Assembly (NCBI GenBank): GCA_016931175.1
Contig: JAFGFH010000021.1
Span: 1 to 42,556, forward strand
DNA: 42,556 nucleotides
Direction: 5' to 3'
DNA from: Nanobdellota archaeon
GTDB taxonomy: Archaea; Nanobdellota; Nanobdellia; Tiddalikarchaeales; Tiddalikarchaeaceae
A program made the translations under genes and the position numbers. A model generated the notes under the pieces. It did not search any database. It had not been told where the DNA came from and saw only the letters and a list, made by a program, of their open reading frames with translations. Numbering within the stretch: position 1 is the first letter of the stretch; the number at the start of each line of letters is the position of its first letter. Shown here piece after piece: positions 15,336 through 21,977 of this stretch.

Positions 15336-17723
15336 ATGAAATGTCCTTACTGTTCAAGTTCAAAATTAAAAGTTATAGACAAGAGAGCTGTAGCAGATAA
15401 TAAAAACTGGCGCAGGAGAGAGTGTTTAAACTGCAGCAGGAGGTTCACAACTTACGAGAACGTTGAAAACGTTAAAATAATTGTTACTAAAAAAGACGGT
15501 TCCAGCAGGCCTTTTGACAAGAACAAGATAGTTAAGAGCATAATCAAAGCCAGGAGCAAGAAGACACTGCCTGACGAGCAGATAGAAGTAATAGTTGATG
15601 ACATAGAGCGCAGAATAATAGCTGAAGGCAAAGATGAAGTAACCAGCACTGAAATAGGAGAATTAGTTCTTGAACAATTAGAAAAAGTAGACCCAGTAGC
15701 TTACATAAGGTTCGCAAGCGTTTTCAGGCAATTCAATGACATAACTGGTTTCCAGAGAGAACTGGCAAAACTTAAGGTAAAGAAAAGGGTTGAATCAGTA
15801 ACTGACACGACTGACCTCTTACTGCAAGTAACGAGCAGCAACGAGGAATTAAACGACTGGGACAGGTCAATGATAGTTAAAGCATTAATGAAAGAGACTA
15901 CGCTGAGCGAGTGGCAGGCAACAGAGATAGCAGAAGAGGTTGAAAAGAAACTATTATCATCTAAGCTGGCACAAGTCAACACTAACTTAATCAGGGAGCT
16001 TGTTAACAACGAACTTGTTCTTAAGGGTTTCACTGACCAGTTAACGAGCCAGAAACTGATAGGAATGCCTGTGTATAATTTGAAGCAGATACTCTTCAGC
16101 AGAAGCAAGGACAATTCTAACATAAAGAACAATAATCCTGAAGCAGTGAACTTAGCAATAGCAGACAACAGCTTGAAACAATTCGCGTTAGACAACGTGT
16201 TCAGCAAAGAAGTAGCGCAGGCTCACCTTACAGGAGCCATACACCTGCATAACTTAGGATTCATAACAAGAGTTTACTGCAGCGCGCACAGCGTTGAGTA
16301 CATAAAAAAGTACGGAATCCAGGACATACTCACAGTTAATACTACAGCAAAGCCGGCAAGCCACGCAGCCACTTTAACAGGCCACATTCTCACTTTTCTT
16401 ACAGCAATGCAGACTTACTACGCTGGAGCGTTAGGGTTCAGCTACGTGAATATTGCATACGCGCCTTTTCTTGTAGGAAAGAGTTACAAGCAGATGCTTC
16501 AAGAAGCTCAGAACTTAATCTTTGCAGTAGCGCAGGGAGCTTTCAGCTGGGGAGGCCAAACCCGCTTCGTTGACTTCAACGTCCACTTAGGAGTCCCTTC
16601 ATACTTAAGAGACGTTCCAGCAATAGGGCCTAAAGGCCAGTATACAGGCAAGACTTACAAGGATTATGAGAAAGAGGCTCAAATGTTTGCCAAAGCAATG
16701 CTTGAGGTTTGGAAGGAAGGTGACAGCCAGGGCAAAGTATTCACCTTCCCTAAATGTGATTTGCACATAAGCAAGGAATCGTTCACAGACCCTGGTCAGA
16801 AAGAATTATTATTATACGCTTGCGAGGTAGCGTCTCATAACGGCAGCCCTTACTTCATCTTTGACCGCGACGAGGTAGTCTTGTCAGCGTGCTGCAGGTT
16901 AAGAACAAGAATCAATGACGATTACGTCTTAAAGCATCCTGAGAGTATGAGGTTCTGCGGTTTCCAGGTAGTCACGCTTAACCTGCCCCAAGCAGCTTAC
17001 CGCGCAGGCAGGAATAATATAGAAGGATGCATTTCAGAGATTAACAAGACAATGGACTTAATACTCAAGGCGCATCTTGAAAAGAAAGCTTTCACTAAGC
17101 AGATAATGAATAAGCCTGGAACACCGTTGTGGCAGATAGGCAAGACGGCAATGGACGGCAGGCCTTACGTTGACCTGGAAGACTGCACTTACATCTTCGG
17201 ACTCATAGGATTGAACGAGTGCGTGAATTACTTAACAGGGGAAGCATTGCATGACAGCGACGACGCTTACAAGTTAGGGCTTAAAATCGTTTCAGCCATG
17301 TATTTGCGCATTAAAGAGTACGAGAAGAGGTACAACTTGAAATTCAGCCTTGAAGAGACGCCTGCAGAAGGAGCCAGTTTAAGGTTCGCGAAACTCGACC
17401 TTAAAAAATTCAAAGAGGCTAAGGATTACGTCAGGGGTAATATTGAAACTGGAGAGGTTTATTACACTAACAGTATACACTTCGAAGCTGACGCGCCAGT
17501 AGACATATTCGAGCGTATAGAGAAGCAGGGCAAGTTTAACAGCATAATCGAGAGCGGTTCTATAACACACGTATTCACGGGAGAACAAAGACCTGATGCT
17601 GAAGCGATATTTTCTTTAATTAAGAAGACTTGGGATAATACTCAGAGTGCTCAATTAACAATAAGTCCTGAGTTTACTGTCTGCAATGATTGCGGCAGGA
17701 TAAGCGAGGGTTACGGGAGGTGA
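15336..17723 (+). CDS. nrdD: NrdR-NrdD fusion: anaerobic ribonucleotide reductase large chain lacking the glycyl-radical end
   Basis: 795 residues. Residues 1-146 are a complete NrdR-like repressor: zinc ribbon with C3/C6 and C30/C33 (RRRECLNCSRRFTTYE), then an ATP-cone ending YIRFASVFRQFND. A second ATP-cone-like segment (about 150-235, NDWDRSMIVKALMKET) leads into the NrdD barrel with HLTGAIHLHNLGF, FSWGGQTRFVDFN, candidate active-site C519/C520 in SACCRLR, and VVTLNLPQAAYRAG. Class III reductases convert ribonucleotides to deoxyribonucleotides with a glycyl radical. The frame ends EFTVCNDCGRISEGYGR (C783, C786), so only half the terminal zinc site and no radical Gly is present; these lie in the next gene. 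First gene of a four-gene operon. Confidence 0.92.
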   Translation: MKCPYCSSSKLKVIDKRAVADNKNWRRRECLNCSRRFTTYENVENVKIIVTKKDGSSRPFDKNKIVKSIIKARSKKTLPDEQIEVIVDDIERRIIAEGKDEVTSTEIGELVLEQLEKVDPVAYIRFASVFRQFNDITGFQRELAKLKVKKRVESVTDTTDLLLQVTSSNEELNDWDRSMIVKALMKETTLSEWQATEIAEEVEKKLLSSKLAQVNTNLIRELVNNELVLKGFTDQLTSQKLIGMPVYNLKQILFSRSKDNSNIKNNNPEAVNLAIADNSLKQFALDNVFSKEVAQAHLTGAIHLHNLGFITRVYCSAHSVEYIKKYGIQDILTVNTTAKPASHAATLTGHILTFLTAMQTYYAGALGFSYVNIAYAPFLVGKSYKQMLQEAQNLIFAVAQGAFSWGGQTRFVDFNVHLGVPSYLRDVPAIGPKGQYTGKTYKDYEKEAQMFAKAMLEVWKEGDSQGKVFTFPKCDLHISKESFTDPGQKELLLYACEVASHNGSPYFIFDRDEVVLSACCRLRTRINDDYVLKHPESMRFCGFQVVTLNLPQAAYRAGRNNIEGCISEINKTMDLILKAHLEKKAFTKQIMNKPGTPLWQIGKTAMDGRPYVDLEDCTYIFGLIGLNECVNYLTGEALHDSDDAYKLGLKIVSAMYLRIKEYEKRYNLKFSLEETPAEGASLRFAKLDLKKFKEAKDYVRGNIETGEVYYTNSIHFEADAPVDIFERIEKQGKFNSIIESGSITHVFTGEQRPDAEAIFSLIKKTWDNTQSAQLTISPEFTVCNDCGRISEGYGR

Positions 17724-17738
17724 AAGGGTTAATGGGAG
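17707..17738 (+). repeat. Imperfect direct repeat at the NrdD split junction, including the new SD and start
   Basis: AGGGTTA-CGGGAG (17707-17719) and AGGGTTA-ATGGGAG (17725-17738) are near-identical copies 18-19 bases apart. The first copy runs into GGGAGGTGA (17715-17723), a near-perfect Shine-Dalgarno containing the upstream stop TGA; the second copy contains the downstream ATG at 17732. Spacing of SD to ATG is 8 nt. Confidence 0.6.
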
Positions 17739-17920
17739 AGGCGAGATGCAAACATTGTAATAGTAAGAACGTATATGGAATAAGCAGGGTAGTAGGCTAT
17801 TTCAGCAAGATAAATGATTGGAACAAGAGCAAGAGTGCAGAGTTCAAAGACAGGCAGAAAGGCAATTACAAGGTTCCAGCTGAACAAGCAGGTGAAGAGA
17901 AGGTGGCAGTTAAATGCTAG
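17732..17920 (+). CDS. Separate glycyl-radical domain of anaerobic ribonucleotide reductase
   Basis: 62 residues corresponding to the C-terminal end of NrdD. MGEARCKHCNSKN carries the second CxxC (C6, C9) of the zinc site, and ISRVVGYFSKINDWNKSKSAEFKDR matches the RVxGYY...NWNKGKxxEF radical loop of archaeal and Thermotoga-type NrdD; the radical residue should be G22. It must pair with the large chain encoded just upstream to make an active site and be activated by NrdG. The frame differs from the upstream gene. A GGGAGGTGA SD 8 nt before the ATG supports independent translation. The same frame is open further upstream to a TTG at 17690, which is not needed. A sequencing indel or authentic gene split are the alternatives. 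Confidence 0.82.
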   Translation: MGEARCKHCNSKNVYGISRVVGYFSKINDWNKSKSAEFKDRQKGNYKVPAEQAGEEKVAVKC

Positions 17921-18162
17921 TTAAAATATTCGTTCAAGAGAATTGCCCTAATTGTCCTCAATCAAAGGAGTTAGGCAAGCAGTTATTAAACGACGGAGTC
18001 AGTGTTGAATTCCACGACGTTCGCACAACTGAAGGCTTAGCGGAGAGCTTAATGTTTGACGTTTTAAGCACGCCAAGCACTGTAATATTAAAAGAGAATA
18101 AAGTAGTTCAATCATTCTTAGGCGCCACGCCTAAAATAGAAGAGGTGAAGAAGTGGTTATAG
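17914..18162 (+). CDS. NrdH/glutaredoxin-like redoxin
   Basis: 82-residue thioredoxin-fold protein. The active site is CPNC at C11-C14 (VQENCPNCPQSK), with the cis-Pro loop STPSTVIL and the glycine of FLGATP, all expected for small redoxins. Its ATG overlaps the stop of the radical-domain gene by 7 bases (ATGCTAG) and AGGTGG upstream serves as SD. The context suggests it delivers electrons to NrdD; some NrdD subclasses use thioredoxin or glutaredoxin rather than formate as reductant. It could also keep the many Cys of this operon reduced. Confidence 0.9.
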   Translation: MLVKIFVQENCPNCPQSKELGKQLLNDGVSVEFHDVRTTEGLAESLMFDVLSTPSTVILKENKVVQSFLGATPKIEEVKKWL

Positions 18163-18839
18163 TTAAGGGAATAATAGAGAGCAGTTTCATAGATTATCCT
18201 GGAAAGATATCACTAGTAGTTTTCACTGCAGGGTGCAACTTTCACTGCCACTACTGTCATAATCCTGAACTAGTGAATCCTGAACCTCCATTCATGGCAG
18301 AAGATAAAGTGTTTAAACTAATAGATAACAAGAAGGAATGGATTGACGGAGTAGTAATCACAGGAGGAGAACCAACCCTTCACCAGGACTTGCCTCTTTT
18401 CATCAAGAAGATAAAAGAGAGAGGGCTTTTAGTAAAACTTGACACTAACGGTTCAAACCCTGAAATGATTAAAGAATTAACGGATTCTAAAATAGTTGAT
18501 TACTTAGCTATGGATGTTAAAGCTCCTTTGGAAAAGTACGAATCCGTTACTCAAATTAAGGTTAAGACGGAAGACTTGAAGAAGAGCATACAATTAATTA
18601 AAGAGTCAGGTATTGATTACGAGTTCAGAACTACCATACTGCCTTCATTATTGAACGAGAAGGATTTGGTAAAGATAGGATACTTATTGGAAGGAAGCAA
18701 ACTCTTAGTATTGCAGAGTTTCAGGAATGAGGTAACACTGGACGAGTCTTATAACACTCAGCCGAGTTATTTAAAGCCAGAGATGGAGCACTTCGTGCGC
18801 GTTCTTAAACCTTATTTTAAAAAAGTAATTTCAAGATAA
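18153..18839 (+). CDS. nrdG: Anaerobic ribonucleotide reductase activating enzyme NrdG (radical SAM)
   Basis: 228 residues. The radical SAM motif CNFHCHYC (C28, C32, C35) binds the 4Fe-4S cluster that cleaves S-adenosylmethionine; VVITGGEPTLH is the SAM-binding GGE motif, and LDTNG and YLAMDVKAP complete the partial barrel. It generates the glycyl radical on NrdD. The opening SSFIDYPGKISLVVFTAGC is typical of the NrdG/YjjW-like archaeal group. The start is GTG at 18153, with GAGGTGA 4 nt before, overlapping the redoxin gene by 10 bases. Last gene of the nrd operon, converging on corA with a 23-base overlap. Confidence 0.94.
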   Translation: MVIVKGIIESSFIDYPGKISLVVFTAGCNFHCHYCHNPELVNPEPPFMAEDKVFKLIDNKKEWIDGVVITGGEPTLHQDLPLFIKKIKERGLLVKLDTNGSNPEMIKELTDSKIVDYLAMDVKAPLEKYESVTQIKVKTEDLKKSIQLIKESGIDYEFRTTILPSLLNEKDLVKIGYLLEGSKLLVLQSFRNEVTLDESYNTQPSYLKPEMEHFVRVLKPYFKKVISR

Positions 18840-19722
18840 CAGAAGAGACTACTAATAATACGAATGTTATTAATGATATCTCCCAGAACGAATCAATAGG
18901 TAAAGGCACGTTCATGCCGAAAAAACCGCTGATAATCGTTGGAATAACCATTAAGGCACCGATGATTGTGAGCCTGTAAATCTGCTCGTTCATCTTATTG
19001 CTGAGATTAGTAGTGTACAAGTAATTAACATTATTAACAGCTTCCTTAATTAATTCAACATAGTCCTGCATGTATAATACCCTGTCCTCGAAGTGGTGGC
19101 CGAAGTATTTCAAGTTAAGCGCTGGAACAGCACTGTTCTGAATCTCCTTAATAACCTCCAAGTCCCCTCTTAACAGTTTAGACGTGAAGAACAAGTGCTC
19201 TTTAACCAGGTTAGCTTTGCCAAGCAAAGCCTTCTTAGCCTTATTCTTAGCAACTAATAACTCCATGGCTTCAACGTCCTCCTCTAACTCTTCCAGTTTC
19301 TTAATACTCCTCTCAAGCAAAGCATCTATCATTAATGAGAATATGCTCGTAACGCCTGAAACTTTCTGAACACCCTTGTGAACGTTTTCAAAGACCTTGT
19401 TTATAGTCTCACTCTCCTTGCTAGTAATAGTTATAACCTTGCTCTTGGAAACTATTAGCGTTAACTGCAAAACATCTTCTTTTTTGGAAGGAAAACTCAA
19501 AACTATTACTGAGAATTCATCATGCTGCGTGATATTAGGCCTCTGCTCCTCCAATAAGTCCTCAATAAAACCGTTTCCTTTGCCAAGAAGCCTTGCCAGT
19601 ATCCTCTCAATACTCGCGCTTGAACTGAAATTAACCCACTGCAAACTCTTGCTGTTAAAATCAAAATCACTGCCTGTCTCTTTAGCCTTGAAATTCTTGT
19701 CAAAACTAAGGGTCTTAACCAT
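18817..19722 (-). CDS. corA: CorA-like divalent metal ion channel
   Basis: 301 residues. A large N-terminal cytoplasmic alpha/beta domain is followed by a long helix (LEELEEDVEAMELLVAKNKAKK) and two C-terminal transmembrane helices. The signature GMN motif lies at the end of the first helix (ISGFFGMNVPLPID), and the second helix VLLVVSSVILKLLF ends the protein. CorA pentamers take up Mg2+ (or Co2+/Ni2+). A minus-strand TATA-like TTATTTAAATCC near 19745-19756 predicts a leaderless message. Its neighbour upstream on the same strand is also a cation transporter. Confidence 0.92.
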   Translation of the reverse strand: MVKTLSFDKNFKAKETGSDFDFNSKSLQWVNFSSSASIERILARLLGKGNGFIEDLLEEQRPNITQHDEFSVIVLSFPSKKEDVLQLTLIVSKSKVITITSKESETINKVFENVHKGVQKVSGVTSIFSLMIDALLERSIKKLEELEEDVEAMELLVAKNKAKKALLGKANLVKEHLFFTSKLLRGDLEVIKEIQNSAVPALNLKYFGHHFEDRVLYMQDYVELIKEAVNNVNYLYTTNLSNKMNEQIYRLTIIGALMVIPTIISGFFGMNVPLPIDSFWEISLITFVLLVVSSVILKLLF

Positions 19723-19767
19723 GAAACAATTAATGCATTGGAGGATTTAAATAATTAATTCTTTTTT

Positions 19768-20703
19768 TTATTTAACAATCCAGAATGACAACAAGTACAA
19801 GCCTATCAGCAGTAATGAACTCTTCCTGTCAATCTTCTTGTTAATTCCGAAGAAGAGGATTACAATAATAGAGACTAATACTAAGTATCCTCCTGTTGGA
19901 ATAATAAGATTGGATTCAATAATGTTAGGTCTGAATATTGGACCCAAACCCATGCTTAAAGTAACGTCTGTAATATTGCTTCCTAAAATGTCGCCTACAA
20001 AAATTTCATACTCTTTCTTCTTAATCGCTGATATGCCGACGAAGAGTTCAGGAATGCTCGTGCCTAATCCGACTGCGAAGAAGCTGACAACGTATTCAGG
20101 AATGCCTATCTGCTCGCTGAAGAAAACTACTGAGTTGACGAGAATAACTGAACCAATTATTAATCCTATAAGGCTTAAACCCAAGTATAAGCTGTACTTC
20201 TTCCACAATTGGGAGAAGACGAAGTCCTTCTCCTCAGTAACTATGTACTCTTTCTTCGTAACACTGTTGCTGATAATGTAATACAATGCTACGTAAGTCA
20301 CTGCAAGAATTGCGCCGTTAATCCTCGTAATGTAGCCTTTCTCAATAATACTGTAAGCTATTATTGTAGATATTATTACTCCGCTTCCGAGAATAAACAA
20401 GTTCTTCCTTTCAACCTTAACCTCTCCGCTTATTAAAACGCTTAAACCAAGAATAAGGGTAATCTGCGATATTGACGAGCCTACGGCGTCGCCAACGTTA
20501 ACGTCTCCGTGGCCTAAGATGGAAGAAGTGATTGAAGTGCTTATCTCTGGAATACTAGTGCCAATCGCTATTGCGAGTATGCCGATAATAATCGGTGACA
20601 CGCGCAGTATCTCACCCAGTTTAGTGCCGTAGTTAACAACCAAAGGGCTTAAATATATGAGTATGACTAGTCCAATAACGAAGCCAATAATCTCTAATAT
20701 CAT
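19768..20703 (-). CDS. Sodium/calcium exchanger family protein
   Basis: 311 residues, about ten transmembrane helices, in two inverted halves typical of the Ca2+:cation antiporter superfamily. The alpha-1 repeat is GTSIPEISTSI...GDAVGSSI (about residues 48-80) and the alpha-2 repeat GTSIPELFVGI...GDILGSNITDV (about 213-250). The ion-binding Glu of GTSxPE is present in both. Note Asp in GDxxGS where many members have Asn. Expected to export Ca2+ in exchange for Na+ or H+; exact coupling ion not readable. Upstream of corA on the same strand, with its own promoter box near 20727-20736. Confidence 0.92.
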   Translation of the reverse strand: MILEIIGFVIGLVILIYLSPLVVNYGTKLGEILRVSPIIIGILAIAIGTSIPEISTSITSSILGHGDVNVGDAVGSSISQITLILGLSVLISGEVKVERKNLFILGSGVIISTIIAYSIIEKGYITRINGAILAVTYVALYYIISNSVTKKEYIVTEEKDFVFSQLWKKYSLYLGLSLIGLIIGSVILVNSVVFFSEQIGIPEYVVSFFAVGLGTSIPELFVGISAIKKKEYEIFVGDILGSNITDVTLSMGLGPIFRPNIIESNLIIPTGGYLVLVSIIVILFFGINKKIDRKSSLLLIGLYLLSFWIVK

Positions 20704-20767
20704 GCTTATTAAGAATAGATGCCAAGTCTTTAAAAGTTTTTAAGCAGAAAAAACTAAATAGTAATTA

Positions 20768-21949
20768 ATGAAGAAGCCTGAACTTTTAGCACCGTGCCAT
20801 GACTGGCCAACCTTAATAGCCGCGGTTGAAGCCGGAGCTGACGCAGTTTACTTCGGCGTGGAGAGGTTTAACATGCGCTTGAAGGCTAAGAACTTTAATT
20901 CAAAGGATTTACCAAAAATAGTGAATTACTGTCATGAGAATAAAGTCAAATCCTACTTAACTATTAATTCAATAATTTACGAGCCTGAATTGAAGAGTGC
21001 AAAAGAACTAGTTAAGAAGGCGAAACAGGCAGGCGTTGATGCATTAATAATCCACGACTTAGCACTAATACCAATCTGCAAGATTTTTAAAATACCCTTT
21101 CACATCAGCACTCAAGCCAGTGTATCAAATAGTGCAAGCGCTAACTTGTTCAAACAATTAGGCGCGAGCAGGGTAATACTAGCGAGAGAGGTGCAGTTAA
21201 AGGACTTGAAGAAGATAGTCAAAAATAGCAAGATTCCGGTTGAGGTCTTTATTCACGGAGCCATGTGCGTGTCAGTCTCAGGCAGGTGCTTCTTCTCGCT
21301 CTCAATGTACGGCGAATCAGCTAACAGGGGAGAATGTATGCAGCCTTGCAGGCAGAAGTGGACTGTGAAGAACGAGGATGCTGAAATGGTTTACGACGGT
21401 GAGCGTTTTTTGAACGCTAAAGACTTATGCACTATCACTTTTTTGGACAAATTAATCAAGACAGGAGTATCCTCGTTAAAAATTGAGGGCAGAAGAAAAG
21501 ACGCGAACTATGTTAATACAGTAGTAAGTGTTTACCGCGAAGCAATAGATGATTATTCCAAGAAGAAATTGCATAATTGGCTTGAAAGATTAAAATCAGT
21601 GTTTAACCGCGGATTCTCCACTGGCTTCTACTTAGGCAAACCCAAACCATCAGATGTTGAGTTGAAGAGCGACGGCACAACTTCCACGCACAGGAAACAA
21701 GCAGTTGGTGTTGTCAAGAATTATTATCCTAAAGCAAAAGCTGCAGAGGTTTACTTAAACCATGCAGGATTGAAAATAGGAGACACTATTATTTTTGAAG
21801 GAAAAACGACTTTTTTAAAACAAGAGATTGAATCCATGCAAATCAGCAAAAAAACAATCAAGAAATCAGTCAAAGGGCAGAGAATTTCCTTGAAAATAGA
21901 TTCCAAAGTCAGGAAAAACGACCAAGTATACGTGGTAAAAAAGATTTAA
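20768..21949 (+). CDS. Peptidase U32 family protein (RlhA/TrhP-like RNA hydroxylation factor)
   Basis: 393 residues. The N-terminal barrel starts ELLAPCHDWPTLIAAVEAGADAVYFG and continues with SCE-type U32 motifs: IHGAMCVSVSGRCFFS, GECMQPCRQKW (four Cys expected to bind an iron-sulfur cluster) and LKIEGRRKDANYV, followed by a C-terminal beta domain. Although called peptidases, characterised bacterial members (RlhA, TrhP) introduce hydroxyl groups into 23S rRNA or tRNA U34 using prephenate-derived chemistry; archaeal substrates are not known to me. Start ATG with box gtttttaag (20736-20744) 28 nt upstream. Confidence 0.9.
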   Translation: MKKPELLAPCHDWPTLIAAVEAGADAVYFGVERFNMRLKAKNFNSKDLPKIVNYCHENKVKSYLTINSIIYEPELKSAKELVKKAKQAGVDALIIHDLALIPICKIFKIPFHISTQASVSNSASANLFKQLGASRVILAREVQLKDLKKIVKNSKIPVEVFIHGAMCVSVSGRCFFSLSMYGESANRGECMQPCRQKWTVKNEDAEMVYDGERFLNAKDLCTITFLDKLIKTGVSSLKIEGRRKDANYVNTVVSVYREAIDDYSKKKLHNWLERLKSVFNRGFSTGFYLGKPKPSDVELKSDGTTSTHRKQAVGVVKNYYPKAKAAEVYLNHAGLKIGDTIIFEGKTTFLKQEIESMQISKKTIKKSVKGQRISLKIDSKVRKNDQVYVVKKI

Positions 21950-21977
21950 AAGCCACAGAGTTTTAAGAATTAATTAT

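Noticed and set aside
15701-16207. Long minus-strand open frame (168 codons) inside nrdD
   Set aside because: It is Ser/Leu-rich, has no promoter, matches no family and lies opposite well-conserved NrdR/NrdD coding sequence.
15336-17723. Intein in NrdD
   Set aside because: Inteins are common in ribonucleotide reductases, but no Cys/Ser-starting insertion with HN/C or homing-endonuclease motifs interrupts the barrel.
17715-17732. Stop-codon readthrough or selenocysteine at the TGA ending the large NrdD chain
   Set aside because: Reading through TGA in the same frame meets TAA after two codons (17730-17732), so the radical domain cannot be reached this way.
17690-17732. Programmed -1 frameshift joining the two NrdD parts
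   Set aside because: No slippery heptamer is present in the overlap (codons TAC GGG AGG TGA), and a strong SD with correctly spaced ATG explains translation of the second part better.
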